Below are positions 26,061 to 33,903 of a stretch of 64,000 bases of DNA, piece after piece. Both the position numbers and the translations under genes were made by a program. Position 1 is the first letter of the stretch. Every line of letters begins with the position of its first letter. The notes below the pieces were generated by a model. The model was not told the origin of the DNA. It was given only the letters and a program-made list of their open reading frames with translations, and did not search any database. The stretch covers positions 8,246,001 to 8,310,000 of the forward strand of contig NZ_FNTQ01000001.1 of the NCBI RefSeq assembly GCF_900105755.1, written 5' to 3'. Source of the DNA: Streptomyces sp. Ag109_O5-10 (GTDB lineage: Bacteria > Actinomycetota > Actinomycetes > Streptomycetales > Streptomycetaceae).

Positions 26061-27485
26061 CTATGCCGCCGGGGCGTCGACGGCCGGGGTCCGCGGCGGC
26101 CAGAGCTCGTGCCAGCGCAGTTCGGCCTCCAGCTGGGCGGCGACGGAGACCAGCAACGGCTCGCTGTCCGCCGGCCCCAGCAACTGCGCGCCCACCGGCA
26201 GGCCGCCCCCGACGAACCCGGCGGGCACGTTCACCCCCGGCCACCCCAGCACGTTCCACGGCCAGGCGTAGGGGCAGGCGGCGATCATCGCCCGGTCGGT
26301 GGCGAACTGGCCCAGCCCCAGCAGCGCGCCGACACGGGGCGGGGGAGCGGCCGTGGTCGGCGCGAGGATCAGGTCGTACGACGCGAAGAAGGCGCCGATC
26401 CTGCCCCGCAGGGCGGCTTCGGCGCGCCGGGCGGCCCGCAGCGGGGCCCCGCCGAGCAGCCGGCCGAGGCGGGCCGCCTCCAGGGTGCGCGGGTCGAGCA
26501 GGTCCGGGTGCGGCGCCTCGCGGACGCGCTCGGCGATCCCGGCCGTGGCGCGCGGGACGAAGGTGAGCCCGATCTGGCCGTAGGGCGGGTCGGCCTCCTC
26601 GACGGTATGACCCAACTCCGCCAGGGTCTCCGCCAGTTCGAGGACGCGGCTGCGCACCTCCGGCCGCAGACGGGCGGGGAGCGCGGTGAACGGCGGCTTG
26701 AGGGAGAGGGCGATGCGCAGCCGCCCGGGGTCCCGGCCGACCGCCTCGGTGAGCGTCACCCGGGCCGGCTGGTGCGGATCCCGCGGATGGTTCCCGCTCG
26801 CCGCGTCCAGCAGCAGGGCCGCGTCGGCGACCGTGCGGGCCAGGGTGCCGTTGACCGTGATGCCCTGGAACGACTCGCCGCGCGGCCAGGTGGAGATGCG
26901 GCCGCGCTGCGGCTTGATGCCGACGAGGTGGGTCCAGGCGGCCGGGATGCGCACGGACCCGGCGCCGTCCGAGCCGAGCGCGGCCGGCACCAGGCCCGCC
27001 GCGACGGCTGCCGCCGACCCGCCCGAGGAACCGCCCGGAGTGTGTCCGGGCTGCCACGGGTTACGGGTGGCACCGAAGGCCGGCCCCTCGGTGAACGGCC
27101 ACTGCCCGAGCTCGCACGTGTTGGTCTTGCCGACGATCACGGCCCCGGCCGCGCGCAGCCGCCGTACCGCCTCCCCGTCCTCGGCCACCGGCGGGAACTC
27201 GCCCGGGCAGCCGAAAGCGGTCGGCTCGCCGGCCACGTCCGTGTCGTCCTTCACCGCGACCGGCACCCCGAGCAGCGGCCGCCGCATCCCTGCGGCCAAC
27301 TCGCGGTCGGCGGCGTCCGCTTCGGCCAGGGCGGCCGTACGGCGCACGATCCGGAAGGCGTTGAGGGAGTCCTGGGTGGCCTCGATGCGCGCGAGAGTTT
27401 CCTCGACCAGCTGACGCGAGGTCAATTCGCCTGTGGCCAGGGCGTGTACGGACTGGGCGAGCCCTGCGGAACGGTCGTACGGCAT
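26061..27485 (-). CDS. Amidase (amidase-signature family)
   Basis: 474-residue amidase. The Ser-cisSer-Lys triad is visible: Lys in GVPVAVKDDTDV, and the two Ser in the Gly/Ser-rich stretch GGSSGGSAAAVAAG plus GSDGAGSVRIPA. The closest general relatives are aryl-acylamidases and GatA-like enzymes, but no gatC or gatB genes adjoin, so a housekeeping tRNA role is unlikely. The ATG at 27485 has GGAGGTGGG upstream; a longer reading frame to 27818 has no support. Substrate unknown. Confidence 0.88.
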   Translation of the reverse strand: MPYDRSAGLAQSVHALATGELTSRQLVEETLARIEATQDSLNAFRIVRRTAALAEADAADRELAAGMRRPLLGVPVAVKDDTDVAGEPTAFGCPGEFPPVAEDGEAVRRLRAAGAVIVGKTNTCELGQWPFTEGPAFGATRNPWQPGHTPGGSSGGSAAAVAAGLVPAALGSDGAGSVRIPAAWTHLVGIKPQRGRISTWPRGESFQGITVNGTLARTVADAALLLDAASGNHPRDPHQPARVTLTEAVGRDPGRLRIALSLKPPFTALPARLRPEVRSRVLELAETLAELGHTVEEADPPYGQIGLTFVPRATAGIAERVREAPHPDLLDPRTLEAARLGRLLGGAPLRAARRAEAALRGRIGAFFASYDLILAPTTAAPPPRVGALLGLGQFATDRAMIAACPYAWPWNVLGWPGVNVPAGFVGGGLPVGAQLLGPADSEPLLVSVAAQLEAELRWHELWPPRTPAVDAPAA

Positions 27486-27599
27486 ACGGGGACCCACCTC
27501 CGGGGCGCATCGTTTACCGGAGAGTAACGTCGATCCGGCCCCGTCGGCACAGGTTTCGCACAGGCGGCGTCCGGCCGTGCCCCAGTCCTGCGCAAAGCA

Positions 27600-27629
27600 T
27601 TGACGTGTACCTGGCGTGACTCCTACTTT
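27600..27629 (+). promoter_or_regulatory. Sigma-70-like promoter of the secreted glycosidase gene
   Basis: TTGACG (27600-27605), 18-bp spacer, TACTTT (27624-27629), about 80 bp upstream of the GTG start at 27712. Confidence 0.55.
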
Positions 27630-27711
27630 CTGCGTCGACTTCTCGAACTCCGTTCGACATACCGGACGCATCGCCGTGTTCGGGTCTGCACGAGCACCCC
27701 GGAGAGCCGCC

Positions 27712-29100
27712 GTGACCACACGTCCCCCCGCTCCGTCCCGTCGCACCCTGCTGCGCGCGCTGGCCGCCCTGCCCGCCACGGCCCTTGCCCTGGGCGAGGT
27801 GCCCGGCCTGCTCGGCACGGCCGACGCGGCCGCCCCCGCGAGCGGCCACGCCAGCCGCTACACCATCGTCCCGTTCCTCAACAGCGACGACGGGACAGTG
27901 AACGTCTACCAGTCCGACGACGCCACCGACTTCCGACTCCTGCGGTCCTCGGCCTACACCCCGCCCGCCAACCGCATCCGCGACGCCAGCGTCTTCAAGC
28001 ACACGGACGGCTACTACTACGTCACCTACACCACCCACACCTGGCAGGACGAGAGCACCACGATCGGCTTCGCCCGCAGCGCGGACCGGACCGACTGGAC
28101 GTTCCTGTACGACTACCCGGTCCCCATCACGAACCTGTCCCGGGCCTGGGCGCCCGAGTGGTTCGTGGACGGCGACGGCAGCGTCAACGTCATCGTGTCC
28201 TGCTCGACCACCGACGACGAGTGGATCTTCACCCCGTACGTCCTGACGGCGACCGACTCCGCCCTCACGGCCTGGACCTCACCGACCGCGCTCTCCGGCA
28301 TCGGCCCGAACCACATCGACACGTACATCGTGCGGATCGGCTCGACCTACCACGCCTTCACGAAGAACGAGACGGCGAAGTACATCGAGTACGGCACAGC
28401 CGCCAGTCTCCAGGGCCCCTACACGATCTCCAGGACCGGCGACTGGGCGGGCTGGGGCAGCTATCGCGAGGGCCCCTCGGTGATCCAGCTCGACAACGGC
28501 GGCTGGCGGATCTTCTTCGACGGCTACGGCGACGGCAACTACTACTGCAGCGACAGCTACGACACGTTCGCCACGTGGTCCGCGCCGACCGCCCTGCCGA
28601 CCCTCTCGGGCACGGCCCGGCACTTCACGGTGATCAAGGAGACGGTGCCGAGCGGCCCGTCGGTGACGAGGAACGCGACCCGCTCCCTCCAGTCGGTCAA
28701 CTACCCCACCCGGTACTGGGAGGAGGTGTCCGCCCTCCTCGACCTCCCGGTGGTGACCGGCGCCGGCGCCACCGCCGACAAGAAGGCGGCCACCTTCACG
28801 GTCGTCGCGGGCCTCGCCGACGCCGACGCCTGCTCCTTCCGCGACGTCTCCGGGAACTACCTGCGCCACTACGACTTCCGCGGCCGCTTCGACCCGGACG
28901 ACGGCACGACGGCCTTCGCCCGGGACGCCACGTTCATCGCCCGCACGGGCACGGCCGACGGCTCGGTCCGCTTCGAGTCGTACAACTACCCGGGTTACTA
29001 CCTGCGCCACTACGACTACCGACTCCGCGTGGACCTCTCGAACGGAACCGACCTGTTCCGGCGGGACAGTTCGTTCGTGGCGGTGGCGCCCTGGGGCTGA
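27712..29100 (+). CDS. Tat-exported glycosyl hydrolase with C-terminal arabinose-binding (AbfB/CBM42) domain
   Basis: 462-residue secreted protein. The N-terminus has SRRTLLRALAALPATALAL, a twin-arginine signal with cleavage expected near TADAAAPA. The middle part is a five-bladed-propeller type fold like GH43 enzymes (DASVFKHTDGYYYVTYT, AWAPEWFVDGDGSVNVIVS, REGPSVIQLDNGGWRIFFDG). The last 130 residues are an AbfB domain with the repeated elements SGNYLRHYDFRGRFD and PGYYLRHYDYRLRVD. Together these suggest action on arabinose-containing plant polymers. I chose the GTG at 27712, with GGAG at 27701, over an in-frame ATG at 27616 that would add a non-signal extension. Confidence 0.85.
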   Translation: MTTRPPAPSRRTLLRALAALPATALALGEVPGLLGTADAAAPASGHASRYTIVPFLNSDDGTVNVYQSDDATDFRLLRSSAYTPPANRIRDASVFKHTDGYYYVTYTTHTWQDESTTIGFARSADRTDWTFLYDYPVPITNLSRAWAPEWFVDGDGSVNVIVSCSTTDDEWIFTPYVLTATDSALTAWTSPTALSGIGPNHIDTYIVRIGSTYHAFTKNETAKYIEYGTAASLQGPYTISRTGDWAGWGSYREGPSVIQLDNGGWRIFFDGYGDGNYYCSDSYDTFATWSAPTALPTLSGTARHFTVIKETVPSGPSVTRNATRSLQSVNYPTRYWEEVSALLDLPVVTGAGATADKKAATFTVVAGLADADACSFRDVSGNYLRHYDFRGRFDPDDGTTAFARDATFIARTGTADGSVRFESYNYPGYYLRHYDYRLRVDLSNGTDLFRRDSSFVAVAPWG

Positions 29101-29340
29101 GCACTGCGGTGACGGGGCGTGAGTGAGTGTCAGGTCCATCATGCCTGCTCGGACGTGGTGTGCGGTAGGACGGAGCGCACGTCCGTTCAGGCTCGTCCGG
29201 GGTGGGGGCCCGCCCGCAGACTCGTCGTCATCCACTCACCGACGTGCGTGTCGGCATCCGTTCCCGGCTGCCGCCGCGTTCGTCGTGCTGTCCCGCCGTG
29301 GGACGGGCGCAGGCGGGGGTGGGGGAACGGAGGGGGATCG

Positions 29341-29730
29341 ATGGATCAGGACATGGTCATGCGGGCGAGGGTCCAGTTGCTCAGCGCCAACCGGCGGGTG
29401 GTGGGCGGCACCGAGGGGTTGCGGATCTACCGTCTGCTGACTCAGGTCGAGCCGGAGGTGTACGGGTCGAAGCTGGCGTACGTTCTGGTCGAGGCCAGTG
29501 CGTCGCCGCTGGTGCGGGAGCTGCCCGGGCAGCGCCTGGCGCTGTTGGACGAGGCGGTCGCGGTGGCGTCGGCTCTGGACGTCGCGAACCCCTACCGGGC
29601 CAAGGTACTGGCGAAGGCGTTCGCCGCCAGGCGGGAACTCGTGGAGGCCCTCCGGGACCCGGCGGCCGCGCCCACCGCTGCCCGAAGGAGGACTGGGTGG
29701 ACATCATCAACACCGGCCGCCGGACGGTGA
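29341..29730 (+). CDS. Hypothetical helical protein
   Basis: 129-residue protein starting MDQDMVMRARVQLLSANRRVVGG, with GGAGGGG directly upstream of the ATG. It is predicted mostly alpha-helical, with segments GLRIYRLLTQVEPEVYGSKLAYVLVEAS and LALLDEAVAVASALDVANPYRAKVLAKA-type helices; no family is recognised. Codon use is normal for the genome up to about residue 110. The last residues overlap a second short ORF in another frame with its own good ribosome-binding site, and the convergent metX gene ends 41 bp downstream. The 240-bp gap before it (29101-29340) shows nothing recognisable. Confidence 0.65.
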   Translation: MDQDMVMRARVQLLSANRRVVGGTEGLRIYRLLTQVEPEVYGSKLAYVLVEASASPLVRELPGQRLALLDEAVAVASALDVANPYRAKVLAKAFAARRELVEALRDPAAAPTAARRRTGWTSSTPAAGR

Positions 29731-29969
29731 ACCCGGACAGGCGGGCGCCGTCCGACGGGGCCGGCCGCGTTCACGATCGTTCCGCGGGGCCACGGGAAGG
29801 CTGCGGCAGGCCGTCGGGTAGAGCCCTGGGGACCAACTCGGCCACGAGCGCGGCGACCTGCTCCGTCTCGATCAGGAAACCGTCATGCCCGTACCGGGAC
29901 TCGATGACCCGGACGTCGTCCGCCGTGCCGATGTTCGCTGCCAGTTCGGCCTGTTGGGCGAGCGGGTAG
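29697..29969 (+). CDS. Candidate short ORF overlapping metX 3' end
   Basis: GTG at 29697 preceded by AAGGAGG (29685-29691) at 5 nt, an ideal ribosome-binding site; the first residues are VDIINTGRRTVNPDRRAPSD. It overlaps the end of the preceding gene by 34 bp and then runs antisense through the last 199 bp of metX, where its sequence is probably constrained by metX. Only the first 25 codons lie outside metX. It could be a coupled small protein or a chance site. Confidence 0.3.
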   Translation: MDIINTGRRTVNPDRRAPSDGAGRVHDRSAGPREGCGRPSGRALGTNSATSAATCSVSIRKPSCPYRDSMTRTSSAVPMFAASSACWASG

Positions 29970-30970
29970 AGGCGATCGGAGTCGACGCCCGCGACCAGGG
30001 TGCGGGCGGTCACGCGGCCCAGGGCGGTACGCACGCCACCACGGTCACGGCCGACGTCGTGCGCGTTCATCGCCTCGGACAGCACCGCGTAACTGCCCGC
30101 GTCGAAGCGCCGGATCAGCTTGGCGGCGTGGTGGTCGAGATACGACTCGACCTGGTACCGGCCGCCGCCGAACGGGTCCTCGGCACCCTGAGGCGCACGG
30201 CCGAAGCGGACTTGGAGTTCCGGCTCGCTGCGGTAGGTGACGTGGGCCAGGCGGCGCGCGAGGCCGAGGCCGGCGTGCGGCCCGTGGCCGGTGTCGTGGT
30301 AGTCGCCGCCCTGCCAGTGCGGATCGCCTCGGATGGCGTGCAGCTGGATGTTCGCCCAGGCGATCTGCTCCGCGCTCGCCGCCGCCGTGGTGGCGAGCAG
30401 CAGCAGCGCACCGGTGCGCTCGGGGTGGGTCACCGCCCATTCCACGGCGCGCATCCCGCCCATCGAGCCGCCGACGACCAGCGCCCACCGCTCGACACCC
30501 AGCGCGTCGGCCAGCCCGGCCTCGGCGGCCACCTGGTCGCGCTGGGTCAGGAACGGGAAGGCGCCGCCCCAGCGGCGACGACCGTCGGGACGCGGCGAGG
30601 CCGGTCCCGTACTGCCCTGACAGCCGCCCAGGACGTTCGGGGCGACGACGAACCACCGGTCGGTGTCCAGCGCCAGACCCGGCCCGACCAGCCCGTTCCA
30701 CCAGCCCGGGGCCGGATGGCCGGGTCCGGCGGGCCCGGCGACATGGCTGTCACCGGTGAGGGCGTGCAGGACGAGCACGGCATTGGCGCGGTCCGGCGCG
30801 AGCTCCCCCCAGGTCTCGAACGCCAGCCGGACGTCGGGCAGTTCACCGCCCGCCTCCAGCGACAGTGGCTTCTCGGCCACGTACCACTGCCGGCGCCCGG
30901 CCGGGTCCCCCTCCCGCCAGGCCCCGGTGGCCGGCGGAAGGGGAACCCCGGTGGTGGGTCCGGCGTTCAG
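29771..30970 (-). CDS. metX: Homoserine O-acetyltransferase
   Basis: Alpha/beta-hydrolase-fold enzyme making O-acetylhomoserine. Motifs: LHALTGDSHV, the nucleophile elbow VVGGSMGG, a catalytic Asp region GVDSDRLYP and the His in SRYGHDGFLIE. The first recognisable family residues (PPATGAWREGDPAG) lie upstream of the first GTG (30880), so the true start must be earlier. The only candidate is a CTG at 30970 that overlaps the metY stop as CTGA, giving 399 residues; I use it. With the GTG start the protein would be 369 residues and lack this conserved N-terminal element. It lies downstream of metY in the same operon. Confidence 0.88.
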   Translation of the reverse strand: MNAGPTTGVPLPPATGAWREGDPAGRRQWYVAEKPLSLEAGGELPDVRLAFETWGELAPDRANAVLVLHALTGDSHVAGPAGPGHPAPGWWNGLVGPGLALDTDRWFVVAPNVLGGCQGSTGPASPRPDGRRRWGGAFPFLTQRDQVAAEAGLADALGVERWALVVGGSMGGMRAVEWAVTHPERTGALLLLATTAAASAEQIAWANIQLHAIRGDPHWQGGDYHDTGHGPHAGLGLARRLAHVTYRSEPELQVRFGRAPQGAEDPFGGGRYQVESYLDHHAAKLIRRFDAGSYAVLSEAMNAHDVGRDRGGVRTALGRVTARTLVAGVDSDRLYPLAQQAELAANIGTADDVRVIESRYGHDGFLIETEQVAALVAELVPRALPDGLPQPSRGPAERS

Positions 30971-32328
30971 GACGCGCCCTTGGCCGCGCGGAAACCGGCC
31001 TCCAGGTCGGCCTTGAGGTCGGCGAGGTTCTCGATGCCGACCGACAGGCGCACCAGGCCCGGCGAGGTGCCGGTCGCCGCCAGCTGCTCCTCGTCCAGCT
31101 GGCTGTGGGTCGTGGAGGCGGGGTGGATGATCAGGCTGCGTACGTCACCGATGTTGGCGAGGTGGCTGAACAGTTCGACCGCGTCCACGAACCGCTTGCC
31201 CGCCTCGACGCCGTCCCGCAGCTCGAACGAGACCACGGCACCGGCACCGCGCGGCAGGTACTTCCGCCCCGCCTCGTACCACCGGCTGGACGCCAGGCCC
31301 GGGTAGTGAACGGCGGCGACCTCGTCCCGCTGCTCCAGCCACTCCGCCAGCGCCAGCGCGTTCGCGGAGTGCCGCTCGATGCGCAGGCTCAGCGTCTCCA
31401 CGCCCTGCAGCAGCAGGAACGCGGAGTGCGGGGAGAGGGCAGGGCCGAGGTCGCGCAGCAACTGCACGCGCAGCTTGATCGCGAAGGCGCCGGGGCCGAG
31501 CGCCGGCCAGTACTGCAGCCCGTGGTAGCTCGGGTCGGGCTCGGTGAAGTCGGGGAACCGCTCTACGTGCGCACCGAAGTCGAAGGTGCCGCCGTCCACG
31601 ACGACGCCCGCGATGGCGGTGCCGTGCCCCCCGAGGAACTTGGTGGCCGAGTGCACGACGATGTCCGCGCCGTGCTCAATGGGCCGCAGCAGATAGGGAG
31701 TCGGAACGGTGTTGTCCACGATCAGCGGCACGCCCGCCGCGTGGGCGGCGTCCGCGACGGCCCGCACGTCGAGCACGTTGCCGCGCGGGTTGCCCAGCGT
31801 CTCCGCGAACAGCGCCTTGGTGTGGGGCCGGATGGCCGCCCGCCAGGCGTCGACGTCGTCCGGATCATCGACGAAGGACACTTCGATGCCCAGCTTCGGG
31901 AGCGTGTGCCGGAACAGGTTGTACGTGCCGCCGTACAGCGAGGTGCTGGAGACGATGTGGTCCCCGGAACTCGCCAGCGTCAGGATGGCCAGCGTCTCGG
32001 CCGCCTGCCCGGAGGACAGTGCCACGGCCGCGACACCGCCTTCCAGCGCGGCGACGCGCTGTTCGAAGACGTCCTGGGTGGGGTTGTGGATGCGGGTGTA
32101 GATGTTGCCGGGCTCGGCCAGGGCGAACAGGTCGGCGGCGTGCTGGGTGTCCCGGAACACGAACGACGTCGTCTGGTAGATCGGCGTCGCCCGGGCTCCC
32201 GTCGTCGGGTCCGGCGCGGCCCCGGCGTGAATCTGCTTGGTCTCGAAGGACCAGGCCGAGGTGTCGGGTCCGGCGGGTGTCTCGTCGGCGGTGTGACCGG
32301 CGGTGACGGAGTCGATGGGCTGGCTCAT
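30967..32328 (-). CDS. metY: O-acetylhomoserine aminocarboxypropyltransferase (sulfhydrylase)
   Basis: 453-residue PLP enzyme of the Cys/Met metabolism family. The PLP lysine is Lys230 in HSATKFLGGHG; GNIYTRIHNPT, AVALSSGQAAETLAI and LIVDNTVPTPYLLRP are further family motifs. It forms homocysteine from O-acetylhomoserine and sulfide. AAGGAG lies 9 nt before the ATG. The leader of this operon carries a cysteine-containing short peptide ORF (32458-32532) and a stable hairpin, suggesting control by cysteine supply. Confidence 0.94.
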   Translation of the reverse strand: MSQPIDSVTAGHTADETPAGPDTSAWSFETKQIHAGAAPDPTTGARATPIYQTTSFVFRDTQHAADLFALAEPGNIYTRIHNPTQDVFEQRVAALEGGVAAVALSSGQAAETLAILTLASSGDHIVSSTSLYGGTYNLFRHTLPKLGIEVSFVDDPDDVDAWRAAIRPHTKALFAETLGNPRGNVLDVRAVADAAHAAGVPLIVDNTVPTPYLLRPIEHGADIVVHSATKFLGGHGTAIAGVVVDGGTFDFGAHVERFPDFTEPDPSYHGLQYWPALGPGAFAIKLRVQLLRDLGPALSPHSAFLLLQGVETLSLRIERHSANALALAEWLEQRDEVAAVHYPGLASSRWYEAGRKYLPRGAGAVVSFELRDGVEAGKRFVDAVELFSHLANIGDVRSLIIHPASTTHSQLDEEQLAATGTSPGLVRLSVGIENLADLKADLEAGFRAAKGAS

Positions 32329-32372
32329 GGCGGGTACTCCTTGTGCGGGCAGACGCGAGGATGCGACGGCGC

Positions 32373-32390
32373 GCGCGTGCGGGCACGCGC
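32373..32390 (-). promoter_or_regulatory. Stem-loop in the metYX leader
   Basis: GCGCGTGC-GG-GCACGCGC, perfect 8-bp arms with a 2-nt loop, between the leader-peptide stop (32458) and the metY start (32328). Its place fits an attenuator or a structure that hides or exposes the metY ribosome-binding site. Confidence 0.5.
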
Positions 32391-32457
32391 CCGTGGCAGA
32401 GGGGAGAAGCGGAACAGGCGGAACTGCGGGAGAGGGAGAAAGGGCCGGAGCGGAGCG

Positions 32458-32532
32458 TCAGCTCTCGGCGCGACAACCGGTCGCGGTGACACGCACGTAG
32501 TCCACGTGGCGGCGGGTCACAAGCACGGTCAT
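32458..32532 (-). CDS. Cis-regulatory leader peptide upstream of metYX
   Basis: 24-residue peptide, starting MTVLVTRRHVDYVRV and ending CRAES, with its only Cys at position 20. The TRRHVDxxRV...C pattern matches the putative cysteine-responsive leader peptides found upstream of sulfur-metabolism genes in actinobacteria, where ribosome stalling on Cys codons controls the downstream genes. It is 129 bp upstream of metY on the same strand. No clear ribosome-binding site is seen before the ATG, so it may be translated from a leaderless or nearly leaderless transcript; a GTG at 32520 is an alternative start. Confidence 0.7.
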   Translation of the reverse strand: MTVLVTRRHVDYVRVTATGCRAES

Positions 32533-32738
32533 GGAGACAGAGAACCACACGGGGGCACCCAACGCCAGCCCGACCGGGCCCTCTTCACCGAAGCGACGCA
32601 GGCCGGCTGACACGCCTTCGCCCAGGGGAGCGCCCAGGGGGGCCCGTCGCCGTCGTCGGTGCCGTCAGGTGGTCCGGTTGTCGCGCCCCCGGTGCTCGCC
32701 GCCGTGCCGGCCCAGGAGTACCGCTCCGGCGGACGGCC

Positions 32739-32816
32739 GGCGGAAGTGGCCGGCGGAAGTGGCCGGCGGAAGTGGCCTGCGGAAGCGGGCTGCGGAAGTG
32801 GCCTGCGGAAGCGGGC
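32739..32816. repeat. Tandem array A: six 13-bp units (GGCGGAAGTGGCC and variants)
   Basis: Units start at 32739, 32752, 32765, 32778, 32791 and 32804. The first three are identical; the others are TGCGGAAGYGGSC variants in an alternating pattern. It lies 53 bp upstream of the proline-rich protein gene and has the same unit length and GCGGAA core as the array at 53141-53205. Confidence 0.9.
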
Positions 32817-32869
32817 GGCGGCTCGGCTCCGGCTTGAGGCCGTCGGCGATCGGATGGACAGTAAGAATC

Positions 32870-33814
32870 ATGAACCGGCACCGGCGGCCATCGCGGCGGG
32901 CTCCGTGGATAGCGGGCGGAGCGGCCGTGGTCGCCCTGGGGGGCGGTCTGGCGGCCTGGGCGTTGCTGTCGTCCGACCACGGCGGCAGCGCCGCGCACCC
33001 GACGCCGTCGCCCGTGGTGACGCCCTCGCTGTCGCCCTCGGCGACGGCGCCGAGTCCGTCCCCGTCCGTTTCGCCGCGGCCGTCGGCGCCGAGTTCACCG
33101 GCGCCGGCGACGCCGAGGCCCACCCGGACCCCCGCGCCCAGGCCGACCCGGACCCTACCGCCGGTGCCGACCGCCACCCGGCCGTCGCCCCACCGGACGC
33201 CCCTGTTCCCCCCGCCACCGGTGCACACGCCGACCACGAAGCCGGCACCTCCCCCCACCCCCACGCCCAGACCGTCCGTCACCCCGCACGGACCGAGCTC
33301 GCCCCCGCCCTCGCCGTCCCCCACGACCACGCGGCCGAGCGTGCCCCCGCCGTCTCCGTCCCTCACGGCGACCCGGCCGAGCGCGCCCCCGCCGTCTCCG
33401 TCCCTCACGACCACGCGGCCGAGCGCGCCCCCGCCGTCTCCGTCCCTCACGGCGACCCGGCCGAGCGCGCCCCCGCCGTCTCCGTCCCTCACGGCGACCC
33501 GGCCGAGCGCGCCCCCGCCGTCTCCGTCCCTCACGGCGACCCGGCCGAGCGTGCCCCCGCTCACCTCACGGCCTGCGCAGACACCAGGGACCGTGACTCC
33601 GGCCCCGACAACCACCGGCAACGGACCGGGAACGACCACCTGGGTCACGTCGCCGCAGGCCGTGGCCGCCGCCCAGCGGATGGCGGCTGCCCGGGCGGTC
33701 GGCGACCCGGTCTGCTCGCTGTCGGCCGTGGGGCAGCCGAACCCGAGCCTCGTGCCGCGGGTCGGGCGCATCGGCGTCGGGCACTACGGCGACTACTGGT
33801 GCCTGATCTGGTAG
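32870..33814 (+). CDS. Membrane-anchored proline/serine/threonine-rich repeat protein
   Basis: 314-residue protein. A basic N-terminus (MNRHRRPSRRAPW) and one hydrophobic segment (about 14-33) anchor it, then about 220 residues are Pro/Ser/Thr-rich, including a tandem 14-residue repeat (core RPSAPPPSPSLTAT) encoded by perfect 42-bp DNA repeats at 33333-33560. The last 60 residues are non-repetitive and end in HYGDYWCLIW, with two Cys. The pattern suggests a cell-wall spanning stalk with a small outer domain. No ribosome-binding site is obvious; an ATG at 32854 is in another, low-quality frame. The ligand or function is unknown. Confidence 0.75.
   Translation: MNRHRRPSRRAPWIAGGAAVVALGGGLAAWALLSSDHGGSAAHPTPSPVVTPSLSPSATAPSPSPSVSPRPSAPSSPAPATPRPTRTPAPRPTRTLPPVPTATRPSPHRTPLFPPPPVHTPTTKPAPPPTPTPRPSVTPHGPSSPPPSPSPTTTRPSVPPPSPSLTATRPSAPPPSPSLTTTRPSAPPPSPSLTATRPSAPPPSPSLTATRPSAPPPSPSLTATRPSVPPLTSRPAQTPGTVTPAPTTTGNGPGTTTWVTSPQAVAAAQRMAAARAVGDPVCSLSAVGQPNPSLVPRVGRIGVGHYGDYWCLIW
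33333..33560 (+). repeat. 42-bp tandem repeat within the proline-rich gene
   Basis: Units begin at 33333, 33375, 33417, 33459 and 33501 with a truncated sixth at 33543 (each starts GGCCGAGCG). Two versions alternate, ending in ACGGCGACC or ACGACCACG, coding for TAT or TTT residues. Near-identity of units implies recent slippage or unequal crossing-over. Confidence 0.92.
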
Positions 33815-33903
33815 CCGGTCAAAGCCCCCGCCGGGGGCGGGCCGAACCGGCGCGCGGGGTCAGTCCGGTGCCGCGTTCACTCGAATGGGCGAAGGGGTGC
33901 GGT

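Noticed and set aside
32531..32869. Longer plus-strand frame before the proline-rich protein
   Set aside because: Runs through the 13-bp array and the metY leader; Arg-rich translation without signals.
32665..33771. Minus-strand Gly/Asp-rich repeat frame (GRVAVRDGDGGGAL)
   Set aside because: It is the antisense image of the proline-rich repeat gene.
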